From a virus: 20,549 bases of DNA. Location of the stretch: IMG/VR virus record IMGVR_UViG_3300037357_000054, positions 1-20,549 of that record; one strand, given 5' to 3'. Made by a program: the position numbers and the translations under genes. The notes beneath the pieces are model-generated. The model did not search any database. It saw only the letters and a list, made by a program, of their open reading frames with translations, and had not been told where the DNA came from. Of this stretch, positions 6,434 through 13,787 are shown one piece after another. Every line of letters starts with the position of its first letter. Within the stretch, counting starts at the first letter, position 1.

Positions 6434-7555
6434 TCATACCTCCACTAACGGCACGGCCGCGAAACGGGCACGAGCACCAGCGGGCCCGACGAACCGGCTG
6501 ACTGGCTTGCCCATCCCGGCCAAGACCTGCGCCAACGCCGGCTTGGGCTGGCCGAGGTTGTCGTATAGTCCCCATGCTCCATCACCGCTCGGGTAATTCG
6601 GGGTGTCCAGCACGTCGAAGACGTAGAAACGAGCGATCTGTGAATGGAGCGCAGCTTGTTGAATGGCGACCGTTAGTGCAGCCGCTTGACCAGCCAGCGT
6701 GTTGACGATCACCGGCCAAGGGGGCACGCTCTCCGAGTTGTCCGTTAGCCACCCGTACTCAGTGATCCACATGGGCGTGGCCGTGTCGCCGTTGGCCACC
6801 ATCAGGGAGTAAATCGAAGGCGTGGTGCCAAACATTTGGTACCAGCCGTTCCACACGTCAGTGTCGGTGGGCAGCACGGGCGCCGAGTAGGGATGAACGT
6901 TCATTACGTCGAAGTACCCATGCGCCCCGGCCGCATAGAGGGTTTGCAACCAGGCGATCGGGTTGACCGCACCGGAGTAATCGCCCGTGGCCGCGTTGTA
7001 GCTGCCGCCGTAATTCCCCGGTGCCGTGCCTCCCGTCCAGGCACCGTATGAACCAGTTCCAGCGCTCCACGTCCCGGTGGGTGCCGCGTACTGCCCGTAC
7101 TCAGCCAGGGCACCGAGCAGCACCAGGGCTGCGGGGTCGGCAGCGTGGATGGCGGCATAGCACAGCTTGAGCAGAGCCGTGTATGCACCGGGGTTGGTGG
7201 TCCCCGCCGTGGTGTTCCAGTTGGATGGTGCCCCCGGCTCGTTTATCACCTCGTAGGAGTGGACACCGATGGCGCTGTAAGTGGTGGTCACGGCGGCGGC
7301 GAAGGCGGCATAGGTGGCGGCTGAGATGGTGGCGGCGTTATAGCCCCCGAGGATGATCTGAACGTCAAGCCCCGCGGCAACGGCAGATCGGATAATGCTG
7401 TCTTCTTGCACGGGCGGGGTTGCCGTGTAATAAACCACGATGCGCACGGAGGTGAACCCGAGTGCCTTCAGTTGCTGAAAGTCGGCCAGCCCCTTGTCGC
7501 TGAGCGCCTCGAAAACGGCCTCAGTCCCAGCCCCCAGCGTGACGCCGTAGATCAT
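6434..7555 (-). CDS. Glycoside hydrolase, clan GH-A TIM barrel (GH5/GH39-like)
   Basis: The 373-aa protein shows the clan-A pattern: TSVRIVVYYTA near residue 35, VINEPG with the likely acid/base E106, DVMNVHPYSAP near 216-226, and PMWITEYGW with the likely nucleophile E266. The last part (GAWGLYDNLGQPKPALAQVL) is the usual end of such barrels. The substrate cannot be read from sequence; a beta-linked polysaccharide of the host surface or capsule would fit. There is no signal peptide, so it is probably a virion component rather than secreted. I chose the ATG at 7555 because it overlaps the upstream stop (ATGA); GTG at 7567 is an alternative. The C-terminal 20 residues are low complexity. Confidence 0.8.
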   Translation of the reverse strand: MIYGVTLGAGTEAVFEALSDKGLADFQQLKALGFTSVRIVVYYTATPPVQEDSIIRSAVAAGLDVQIILGGYNAATISAATYAAFAAAVTTTYSAIGVHSYEVINEPGAPSNWNTTAGTTNPGAYTALLKLCYAAIHAADPAALVLLGALAEYGQYAAPTGTWSAGTGSYGAWTGGTAPGNYGGSYNAATGDYSGAVNPIAWLQTLYAAGAHGYFDVMNVHPYSAPVLPTDTDVWNGWYQMFGTTPSIYSLMVANGDTATPMWITEYGWLTDNSESVPPWPVIVNTLAGQAAALTVAIQQAALHSQIARFYVFDVLDTPNYPSGDGAWGLYDNLGQPKPALAQVLAGMGKPVSRFVGPAGARARFAAVPLVEV

Positions 7556-8940
7556 GCCCTTATCCACATAGCGTACTGAGCGGAGTACATGCCGTTACCA
7601 GAAGTGCCGCCGGGGAGAGTGATGAACTTGGCCAGGGGGATGTTGCCTAGGACGGTGTTGGAAAGATAGATCTGAGCGAGGGGAAGGAGCAGAGACGTGG
7701 CAGCCATGCTCCCGGGCATGAACGGCTGGAGGGATGAACCGGATACGATACCCGCCAACTGAGGGATCGTTACCCCGTTGAAACAGCACCCGGCAAAGTA
7801 GTCCTGACCGGCTACCAAGATGGCCGGTGAAGTCAGGGCGGCCGTCTTTACCCCGATCGAAGCGGCAGGGGTCGACTGGTCGGCTGAAGTCGCCAGCAAG
7901 GTAGCCTGTGCGTTGTTCGATTGCCCGGTATCCCAGATGCCGAAATAGCTGTTCGTCAGGGTGGCACCGGCAACCATCACGTTGTAATCAATGTGGTTGA
8001 CCGCACCGGCCGCATAAGTCCGGAACCGGTTGAGGACCAGCACCGCACTATAACCGGTGACTGCGACTAGACCTGAGAACGGGGAGACCGTCCATCCCGC
8101 GGCGCCAAAGTCCGGTGGCTCGAACTGCTTATGCAGCAGCAACCCTTGGGCAGGCCATGTCCCCGAGGCGAAGGGGCCGTACATCACGTTGGCTATGGCG
8201 TCGTAAGCGAAGTCGCCGTTCTGGTCCGTGCTGAGCACGGTGGGTGCCCCCGTGGTGGCCCGGATGGAGGAAGAGGCATTGGTCTGCGCCGCTGTGCTGC
8301 TGGTGACGCCCACCCAGACGTTGGCCGCCGCCTGAATGAGCGTGATGGCCTGGTAGGCGCCCGTGGTCGCAACCGAGCCGCCGCTGACCCCGTTGAGGGT
8401 CACGCCCGCGGCGCCGGTGACGGTCAGGACCCCGGAGCCGGGGCCGTCCAAGGCCGTTATCTCTGTGGGGACGCCGAAGCCCACTGTGGAATTGAGGGGG
8501 ATCGTGAAGGTTGCACTCGTGGCGTAGGTGGACTCGACGACGGTGCCCTCGTCGGCCAGGGCGAAGGTGTAGGTCGCTCCGGCCTGCTGGGTGACCACCA
8601 GCGCTTGAGCCGCCCCGTTCAGGAACCCCGCGGGGATGGTATTAGAGAACGTGTCGCCTATCGAGTGGGTCTTGACTACGCCGTTCGTCCCCATGCCGCG
8701 CAGCACGACCACCTGGGTGCCGTTCAGGACTTCGGTGACGACGACTACCTCGGGGTTGGCGTCGCCACCGGGCGGGAGGACCGTGACGCCGTACCGCTGG
8801 CCGCTGGTCGGCTGCGGCAGCGGCGGGCTGCCCGTCGTCGAGGTGAGGCTCCACGTCTCGGTCGTGCCCGGCGTGGGCGTGGTGGTGATGGCAGCAGCCA
8901 GCGTGGTCGAGCCCGCGTCAGCGAAGATCCATGCAGTCAT
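7552..8940 (-). CDS. Tail-fibre or surface-fibre protein, 462 aa
   Basis: AAAGGAG lies 6 nt before the ATG at 8940. The protein is Thr/Ala/Gly-rich and beta-strand-rich. Residues 1-85 form one unit (MTAWIFADAGSTTLAAAITT, then RYGVTVLPPGGDANPEVVVV). Residues about 122-215 match a fibre motif common in phages (YTFALADEGTVVE, TIPLNSTVGF, GVTLNGVSGG, NVWVGV). The rest may be a jelly-roll head (YNVMVAGATLTNSYFGIWDT). It precedes and overlaps the glycoside hydrolase, so both may act at the host surface. Receptor binding is inferred from composition and neighbours. Confidence 0.65.
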   Translation of the reverse strand: MTAWIFADAGSTTLAAAITTTPTPGTTETWSLTSTTGSPPLPQPTSGQRYGVTVLPPGGDANPEVVVVTEVLNGTQVVVLRGMGTNGVVKTHSIGDTFSNTIPAGFLNGAAQALVVTQQAGATYTFALADEGTVVESTYATSATFTIPLNSTVGFGVPTEITALDGPGSGVLTVTGAAGVTLNGVSGGSVATTGAYQAITLIQAAANVWVGVTSSTAAQTNASSSIRATTGAPTVLSTDQNGDFAYDAIANVMYGPFASGTWPAQGLLLHKQFEPPDFGAAGWTVSPFSGLVAVTGYSAVLVLNRFRTYAAGAVNHIDYNVMVAGATLTNSYFGIWDTGQSNNAQATLLATSADQSTPAASIGVKTAALTSPAILVAGQDYFAGCCFNGVTIPQLAGIVSGSSLQPFMPGSMAATSLLLPLAQIYLSNTVLGNIPLAKFITLPGGTSGNGMYSAQYAMWIRA

Positions 8941-8959
8941 CGGGCGCTCCTTTCGGTCC

Positions 8960-9271
8960 TCAGTAGAGCGTGAGCGGCCCGCAAGGCAGCACGATCACCT
9001 CAGGGGGCTCGGTCAACTTGATGTAGGCGTCGACATCGCCCGGTGCCAGCGACAGAGCCGCCGGGTCGAACAGCACCTGGGCGGTAAAGCCGGCGCCGGT
9101 CTCGGCCCATATCCCAGCCGTCCAGGTCGTGCCGGACGTGGGCCGCGTACCCGAAGGTAGGAAAGCGAATGCCACGTCCCCGCCGGTCGGGTCGACGTTG
9201 CTGCCGTCGGACAGCACGCAGGACACATCGCAGTACAGGTAGATAGTCGACAGCACCGAGATGGGGTCCAC
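8960..9271 (-). CDS. Small beta-rich structural protein, 103 aa
   Basis: A GTG start at 9271 lies one base after the stop of the repeat protein. The sequence (VLSTIYLYCDVSCVLSDGSN, then GGDVAFAFLP, then TWTAGIWAETGAGFTAQVLF, then VDAYIKLTEPPEVIVLPCGP) has the alternating pattern of a small Ig-like sandwich. Proteins of this size and pattern often sit between fibre genes as attachment or adaptor proteins. It has three Cys residues and no signal peptide. Function is inferred from context. Confidence 0.6.
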   Translation of the reverse strand: MDPISVLSTIYLYCDVSCVLSDGSNVDPTGGDVAFAFLPSGTRPTSGTTWTAGIWAETGAGFTAQVLFDPAALSLAPGDVDAYIKLTEPPEVIVLPCGPLTLY

Positions 9272-9272
9272 G

Positions 9273-10856
9273 TCAGATGCCTCCCACGGCCCAGGGCGAG
9301 TAGGCGTTACCCACGGCCCAGGGCGAGTAGGCGTTACCCACGGCCCAGGGCGAGTAGGCGTTACCCACGGCCACGGTGCCGTAACTGAAGGTGGGGAACG
9401 TCAGCGCGTCGGCCAGTACCGACGCCTGCGCCCGAGCGGCAGCCGCTCCCAGCCAAATCAGCACGCCGATTGTCGCAACCATCACCGCCGCAGCAGACGA
9501 AGCCGCTCCGATCACACTCACACCACCAGCGACGGTGATGGTTGCGACCGCCGTCGTGCTCGCTGCTCGAAGGACGATGACCGTGCCAGCCGTGCTCACC
9601 GACGCCATGGCTGCTGGATTAGCGACGCCGAGAGCCGACGCTAGGGCTGCCACCGTCACCGATACGGTGCCCGCCGGACTTGCAGCCGCCAGCTTGGCGA
9701 TTATTCCAGCGGCCGATACTGAGGTCGACGCCCCAGGCGACGCTACTGCCAGGATGGTCACGTTGCCCGATGTCAAGACGGTCGCCGACGCCACCACGTT
9801 GGCCGTACCGATGGCGAAGGATCCTGAACTGGCCGTGACGTTGGCCAGCGCAGTCACGTTGGCAGTTGCCAACAGGGAAAGCAACGCTGCTGCCGTGACC
9901 GAAGCGGCCGAGGTGACCGTAACCGATCCGATGGCGAAGGCCGTAGCCGACGCGCTCACCGTCGTCGTGCTGGCTACCGCGGCGGCCCCAAACTTAGTGA
10001 GCACGGCGCTGACCGTGACGGACGTGGTCGCGGCAACTGAGGCCGCGCCCGAGGCAGAAGCAAGAGCCGCTGCTGATATAGAGGCGGCTCCGGCCGGCGC
10101 AGCAGAAGCCAGGAGCGTGAGAAGAGCGGCGGCTGAGATAGAGGCCTGAGCGGCCGGTGACGCTATTCCGAGCTTGGTGACGAGACCTGCTGCGCTCACG
10201 GAAGCCACGCCCGCAGGAGAGGCAGTGCCGAGAAGCGTGAGCAGCGCCGCGGCCGAGACTGAACTACTGGCCGCAGGGTTGGCCACTCCGAGCAGAGACA
10301 ACAGACCCGCCGCGCTCACGGACGACTGGGCGACAGGGTTCGCGCCCCCAAGCATGGCCGTCGAGCCTGCTGCTACGACTGAGGTCGTGGACGCGGCGCT
10401 TGCGGCGGCCAGAAGCGTGAGGAGGGCCGAGGCGCTCACGCTGACGACAGATGCGGGCGATGCGATACCCACCGCCGAGACAAGTCCCGATGCGGAAACG
10501 GCTGAGACGGCCGCTGGTACTGCTGCCGAGAACTGAGTGACTACCGCTGCGGCCGAGACGGAGGCTGTCGCTGATGGGGAGGCTATGCCGGAGGCAGAAG
10601 CTAGACCGGCAGCAGATACTGATGTGCTGGCAGCCGGTGCCGCCGTGGCAAGCTTCGTGACGACACCGGCAACGGAGACCGTCGACGAGGCAGCCGGAGA
10701 TGCGGCTCCTAGTTCGGTAACGACAGCCGCTGCGCCAACGCTGGCCGACGCCGTGACGGTGGCGGCGCCGTAAACCGTCGTGACGATCGTGTTTTCCAGC
10801 CACGCCGGGACCGTTGCCCCGTGCGGGACCGGGAAAGAGCGACCGAAACGAGCCAT
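9273..10856 (-). CDS. Long 20-residue tandem-repeat protein (fibre-like), 527 aa
   Basis: After a 29-residue N-terminus (MARFGRSFPVPHGATVPAWL and ENTIVTTVY), residues 30-489 divide into 23 consecutive units of exactly 20 residues. The consensus is roughly GxASPAAxxSVSAAGLLTLL, with a Gly or Ala first and an invariant small/hydrophobic pattern. The units differ in sequence but not in length, which implies a structural constraint such as a beta-solenoid or stacked rod. The C-terminus adds three perfect copies of VGNAYSPWA. The composition is almost only Ala, Ser, Val, Thr, Gly and Leu. It starts directly after the propeller gene stop (TAAATG). A fibre shaft is the most likely role; the family is not recognised. 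Confidence 0.7.
   Translation of the reverse strand: MARFGRSFPVPHGATVPAWLENTIVTTVYGAATVTASASVGAAAVVTELGAASPAASSTVSVAGVVTKLATAAPAASTSVSAAGLASASGIASPSATASVSAAAVVTQFSAAVPAAVSAVSASGLVSAVGIASPASVVSVSASALLTLLAAASAASTTSVVAAGSTAMLGGANPVAQSSVSAAGLLSLLGVANPAASSSVSAAALLTLLGTASPAGVASVSAAGLVTKLGIASPAAQASISAAALLTLLASAAPAGAASISAAALASASGAASVAATTSVTVSAVLTKFGAAAVASTTTVSASATAFAIGSVTVTSAASVTAAALLSLLATANVTALANVTASSGSFAIGTANVVASATVLTSGNVTILAVASPGASTSVSAAGIIAKLAAASPAGTVSVTVAALASALGVANPAAMASVSTAGTVIVLRAASTTAVATITVAGGVSVIGAASSAAAVMVATIGVLIWLGAAAARAQASVLADALTFPTFSYGTVAVGNAYSPWAVGNAYSPWAVGNAYSPWAVGGI
9283..9363 (-). repeat. Three perfect 27-bp direct repeats
   Basis: Three identical 27-bp units (9283-9309, 9310-9336, 9337-9363), plus the start of a fourth, encode VGNAYSPWA in triplicate at the C-terminus of the repeat protein. 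Perfect identity at DNA level indicates recent duplication. Confidence 0.95.
9390..10769 (-). repeat. Twenty-three diverged 60-bp coding repeats
   Basis: Each 60-bp unit encodes one 20-residue repeat of the fibre-like protein, with no phase break from residue 30 to 489. The copies are diverged at DNA level, so this array is old compared with the 27-bp array next to it. Confidence 0.85.
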
Positions 10857-11642
10857 TTACGTCGCCCTTGCTAGACCGTCACCTCGGGTGAGTAGACCGC
10901 TGCCCCTCTGGCGCCAGGGCTTGTGGTGGTAGTAGCTGGCCCTGATCTGGGGGACGAAGGAGGGCTGAGATGCTGGAGGGACGTAGCTGGAAGGCGCTAT
11001 GGCGATGGCGATGGCGCGCGGGCCTGACCCGACAGTCAACGCAGACCCGACCGTGAGGAACGTCGACAGGTTTATTTGGGTGACAGTGCTGGCGGTGTAG
11101 TTTGCCGTATAGGCGTAAGTGCCTGTCGGGTCAATGGCGATGCCGAACGGGCCTGACCCGACAGCCAGCGCAGACCCGACCGTGAGGAACGTCGACAGGT
11201 TTATTTTGGTGACAGTGCTGGCATTGTAGTTCGCCGTATAGGCGTAAGTGCCTGTCGGGTCAATGGCGATGCCGTACGGGCCTGACCCGACAGTCAACGC
11301 AGACCCGACCGTGAGGAACGTCGACAGGTTTATTTTGGTGACAGTGTTGGCGCCGATGTTCGCCGTATAGGCGTAAGTGCCTGTCGGGTCAATGGCGATG
11401 CCGCGCGGGCCTGACCCGACAGTCAACGCAGACCCGACCGTGAGGAACGTCGACAGGTTTATTTTGGTGACAGTGCTGGCGGTGACGTTCGCCGTATAGG
11501 CGTAAGTGCCTGTCGGGTCAATGGCGATGGCGCGCGGGCCTGACCCGACAGCCAGCGCAGACCCGACCGTGAGGAACGTCGACAGGTTTATTTGGGTGAC
11601 AGTGCTGGCGGTGAAGTTTGCCGTATAGGCGTAAGCGGCCAT
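10857..11642 (-). CDS. YVTN-type beta-propeller repeat protein, five repeats, 261 aa
   Basis: Five near-identical 43-residue repeats fill residues 4-218. Each reads YAYTAN, then a variable dipeptide, then STVTKINLSTFLTVGSAL, then VGSGPxGIAIDPTGT. This is the YVTN/surface-layer beta-propeller signature. The gene has no leader or N-terminal domain before the first blade, and it ends in a 43-residue basic tail (SYYHHKPWRQRGSGL). Five blades are fewer than the seven usual for YVTN propellers, so the protein may oligomerise or copy number may vary. ATG at 11642 overlaps a small upstream reading frame stop (TAATG). A role in adhesion or glycan binding is inferred. Confidence 0.75.
   Translation of the reverse strand: MAAYAYTANFTASTVTQINLSTFLTVGSALAVGSGPRAIAIDPTGTYAYTANVTASTVTKINLSTFLTVGSALTVGSGPRGIAIDPTGTYAYTANIGANTVTKINLSTFLTVGSALTVGSGPYGIAIDPTGTYAYTANYNASTVTKINLSTFLTVGSALAVGSGPFGIAIDPTGTYAYTANYTASTVTQINLSTFLTVGSALTVGSGPRAIAIAIAPSSYVPPASQPSFVPQIRASYYHHKPWRQRGSGLLTRGDGLARAT
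10989..11633 (-). repeat. Five near-identical 129-bp tandem repeats
   Basis: The word CCTGACCCGACA recurs at 11023, 11152, 11281, 11410 and 11539, exactly 129 bp apart. Units differ mainly at the codons before and after the GSGP and YTAN words. The high identity suggests recent expansion or gene conversion. Confidence 0.95.
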
Positions 11643-11692
11643 TACCTCACCGTCCAGACAGAGATGCCACCGTGGTACTTATCACCAAACAT
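11642..11692 (-). CDS. Possible 16-aa micro-ORF before the propeller gene
   Basis: ATG at 11692 reads MFGDKYHGGISVWTVR and stops in a TAATG overlap with the propeller start. It is in frame with the preceding gene, which stops at TGA 11705, so it could also be an extension made by read-through. There is no good ribosome binding site. It may serve only as a translational coupler. Confidence 0.25.
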   Translation of the reverse strand: MFGDKYHGGISVWTVR

Positions 11693-11704
11693 CGGTGCCA
11701 CGGC

Positions 11705-12232
11705 TCACACTTCGATGACGACGTAAGCCGTGACCTTCGTGGTGCCGTCGCCGAGGACCATGACCCGCAGCACCTCTGCTGGTGCGATCCCCGGTTGCAA
11801 ACCAAGCGGGAACTGCTTGAAGTACCCGCCGATCGGCTCTACGAGCGCATGGTCCATAAGCCGGGTCGCAGAGATGCTCCCTTCCGCCGACGAAGTGAAC
11901 CCGGACGTGGCGGTCGACATGTTGAACGGGTAGGACGTGGACCCGGCCGTCGTGTTGGCGGGCGCGTTCGGGTCGCAGTACGGCATAGCGTCGGCAGCAG
12001 CAAAGGCCGTGACGGTGGCGGCGATGGCACCCGTGGTTATCAAGGCGCACGGGAAACCGGCTACGAGGGCGGCGCCGTTGAAACTGACGCCCCACTCGAT
12101 GACCTTCCCGGGGAACCCAGCAGCGGTGACGATCTGGAGCTGGGTGAACAGGGTGGCGCTGGTGACCACACCCGCGGGAGGGCCACCAGTCGTCGGCATG
12201 TGCCCGTTATAGAGACGGTACTGGGTACCCAT
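11705..12232 (-). CDS. Beta-rich structural protein of the fibre cassette, 175 aa
   Basis: The protein starts MGTQYRLYNGHMPTTGGPPA and is rich in Thr, Ala and Gly with alternating strands (KVIEWGVSFNGAALVAGFPC, then RVMVLGDGTTKVTAYVVIEV at the end). It has no membrane segment or known catalytic motif. It starts 3 nt after the stop of the 137-aa gene and precedes the propeller gene. A jelly-roll or fibre-tip protein would fit, but I do not recognise a family with certainty. Confidence 0.6.
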   Translation of the reverse strand: MGTQYRLYNGHMPTTGGPPAGVVTSATLFTQLQIVTAAGFPGKVIEWGVSFNGAALVAGFPCALITTGAIAATVTAFAAADAMPYCDPNAPANTTAGSTSYPFNMSTATSGFTSSAEGSISATRLMDHALVEPIGGYFKQFPLGLQPGIAPAEVLRVMVLGDGTTKVTAYVVIEV

Positions 12233-12235
12233 CGG

Positions 12236-12649
12236 TTATGCCAGCGCCTCTGTGTAACTCGCCGAGCTCACAGTAAACGTGTTCCCAGAGGCGACGGCGA
12301 TGCTGCCCGCCGTCCAGGGCGCCCAGAACTCGCGCAGCGGCGTGCCCGAGGTGTCCCACTTCTCGCAGCCCGTCAGCGTGCATGTGGGCATCAATGTCCA
12401 CGACACAGCGGCGTTCGACGCGATAGAGCCCGCAGAAGCGGTGCCCATGCCGATCGCCGAGCCGCCAGCGGTGTAGCCGCCGGAGGTCGTCAGCTCTGTG
12501 CCGGTAGCAGCGTCGGTGCCGTTGACGGTGAACAGGCGCAGGTGCAAGGGGAAGGTGATCGTCTTGGTACCGATCGTTGCTGTGCCGGAACTCGGGTTCA
12601 GCCCTGCGAGGATCGCCGTAGCGAGTGTCTGATCGATTCCACCTGCCAT
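12236..12649 (-). CDS. Phage tail-fibre-type protein, 137 aa
   Basis: The pattern PLHLRLFTVNGTDAATGTEL, then SGGYTAGG, then AVSWTLMPTCTLTGCEKWDT, then SGTPLREFWAP and a final SGNTFTVSSASYTEAL is typical of a small family of minor tail or fibre proteins seen in many actinobacteriophages. It forms a predicted beta sandwich. It starts the fibre cassette and lies two bases after the stop of the zinc-binding 112-aa gene. The assignment is from remembered pattern and context. Confidence 0.6.
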   Translation of the reverse strand: MAGGIDQTLATAILAGLNPSSGTATIGTKTITFPLHLRLFTVNGTDAATGTELTTSGGYTAGGSAIGMGTASAGSIASNAAVSWTLMPTCTLTGCEKWDTSGTPLREFWAPWTAGSIAVASGNTFTVSSASYTEALA

Positions 12650-12651
12650 GA

Positions 12652-12990
12652 CTAGACCGTCCCTCCCACGATGGCGGCCCGTAGGGCGTCACCCTTGATG
12701 CCTTGGGCGCAGAGCGCCTGGACTTTGCGGATATGGTCCTGGGTCGCCGGGTCGACCTTCTCGTGCCAGGTCAGCCCGTTCTCGTCCTTGGGCGGCTGGC
12801 AATCGAAGTGGTAGCTGATGCTCCCGTTGCGGTCGAAGTCGTGCTCGTGGTAGGCCCGGGTGCCGTCGGCGGAGAAGAGCGCCGCACCAATGGAGATCTG
12901 GTGCTTGGGATGGTCGTCGGTCTGGCCGCACGCACCACACTTGGTAAGAGGTTCGACAGGCGCTACGGCCTGCTGGGATATGTCAGCCAT
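12652..12990 (-). CDS. Small Cys/His protein, 112 aa
   Basis: AAAGGAAGG lies upstream of the ATG at 12990. The protein has CGACGQTDDHPKH near residue 18, then AYHEHDF and YHFDCQ, which together give a set of Cys and His ligands suited to one zinc site. The C-terminal half (ATQDHIRKVQALCAQGIKGD) looks helical. It follows the other small Cys/His proteins and precedes the fibre genes. The fold resembles no family I can name; metal binding is inferred from residue spacing. Confidence 0.65.
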   Translation of the reverse strand: MADISQQAVAPVEPLTKCGACGQTDDHPKHQISIGAALFSADGTRAYHEHDFDRNGSISYHFDCQPPKDENGLTWHEKVDPATQDHIRKVQALCAQGIKGDALRAAIVGGTV

Positions 12991-13003
12991 AACGGCCTTC
13001 CTT

Positions 13004-13309
13004 TCAATGCGGCTCTAGACTCAACGGGCTCAGGCGGCTCAGTGGTTGGCATGGGCGCACCGTCCCTAACTCGTCGGCGTCCTGGGTAGCGAAAATGCGA
13101 GCGGCTTTGCGGATTTCAGCGTTGCGGGACAGCGAGCAGTCAGCATGAGCGTCGTGGCCGTCATCGAAGCAGGGGTGCTGCCAGACCTGCAGCTTCTGGC
13201 CACACCGGCAGCACGTACCCGGGCTGATCGTCAGTCGGCGCATCTGCTGGCGGTTGGACGGCTCAAGCTGGCCGCACTTGGGCAGGCGGTTGATGCGGTC
13301 GAAGTTCAC
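13004..13309 (-). CDS. Small zinc-binding hypothetical protein, 101 aa
   Basis: A GTG start at 13309 overlaps the stop of the 88-aa gene (GTGA). Residues 33-58 carry CCRCGQKLQVWQHPC, then HDAHADC, a plausible zinc knuckle. A helix (SRNAEIRKAARIF) follows. The last 25 residues (RPCQPLSRLSPLSLEPH) look less ordered. Function unknown. Confidence 0.6.
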   Translation of the reverse strand: MNFDRINRLPKCGQLEPSNRQQMRRLTISPGTCCRCGQKLQVWQHPCFDDGHDAHADCSLSRNAEIRKAARIFATQDADELGTVRPCQPLSRLSPLSLEPH

Positions 13310-13572
13310 GGCCGCGCTGCCAATTCGAGTTGCACCCAGCCTTCAGTGCCGATGTCGGACCCCACAACGCGCCGGCCAAAGTGGTCAGCGATCCGGAGGG
13401 CCATCTCGATGTTGTTGTCGTGGATGAGCTGGCTGAACGGCTCGGACTCAGGCGTATGGCTTACGTCGGCGAACAGCAGCCCGCATTCGATGCCCCGGGC
13501 GAACTCTTCGGAGTCTGAGTCGAAAGCCAGGACAAGGCCCCACGATTCTCTGCTGCCGTCGCCCTCGCTCAT
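13306..13572 (-). CDS. Small acidic hypothetical protein, 88 aa
   Basis: ATG at 13572 overlaps the stop of the zinc-finger gene (ATGA). The protein (SWGLVLAFDSDSEEFARGIE, then IHDNNIEMALRIADHFGRRV, then GWVQLELA) reads as a compact alpha/beta domain with several acidic residues. It has one Cys and no zinc motif, unlike its neighbours. It is translationally coupled on both sides. The family is not recognised. Confidence 0.65.
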   Translation of the reverse strand: MSEGDGSRESWGLVLAFDSDSEEFARGIECGLLFADVSHTPESEPFSQLIHDNNIEMALRIADHFGRRVVGSDIGTEGWVQLELAARP

Positions 13573-13718
13573 GACGGCTGGGCGTCCCAGTCGCTGAACT
13601 GCTCGTGCCAGGCGGTGTGCGCGGCCTGGTCCTCGCCCATGACGAGCCCGTGGCAGGCGCCACAGCGGTAAAGGTGCCAGCCGTCGACGGTCAGGGCTAG
13701 CTCATAGTGGACTGTCAT
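13569..13718 (-). CDS. Single zinc-finger protein, 49 aa
   Basis: ATG at 13718 has GGGAGG 6 nt upstream, so I prefer it to the longer frame from 13763. The protein is MTVHYELALTVDGWHLYRCG and onward, with CGACHG and, 14 residues after the second Cys, HTAWH. This gives a C2H2 zinc-finger arrangement. It is the first gene after the portal and starts the coupled run of small proteins. DNA or protein binding is possible; function is not known. Confidence 0.65.
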   Translation of the reverse strand: MTVHYELALTVDGWHLYRCGACHGLVMGEDQAAHTAWHEQFSDWDAQPS

Positions 13719-13787
13719 GGCTTGCCTCCCCGGCGTTCCACCGCTGTCGCTGTTCGGCTCCACGATGGACGGAGTGGAAGAAACAGC

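Noticed and set aside
6360-6575. 71-codon minus-strand frame over the hydrolase C-terminus
   Set aside because: Its upstream part is a shadow of the hydrolase. Only the part after 6437 might matter, and that is discussed with the frameshifted gene.
10989-11633. Regular repeats as a CRISPR array
   Set aside because: The 129-bp units are contiguous and in frame and encode propeller blades; there are no unique spacers.
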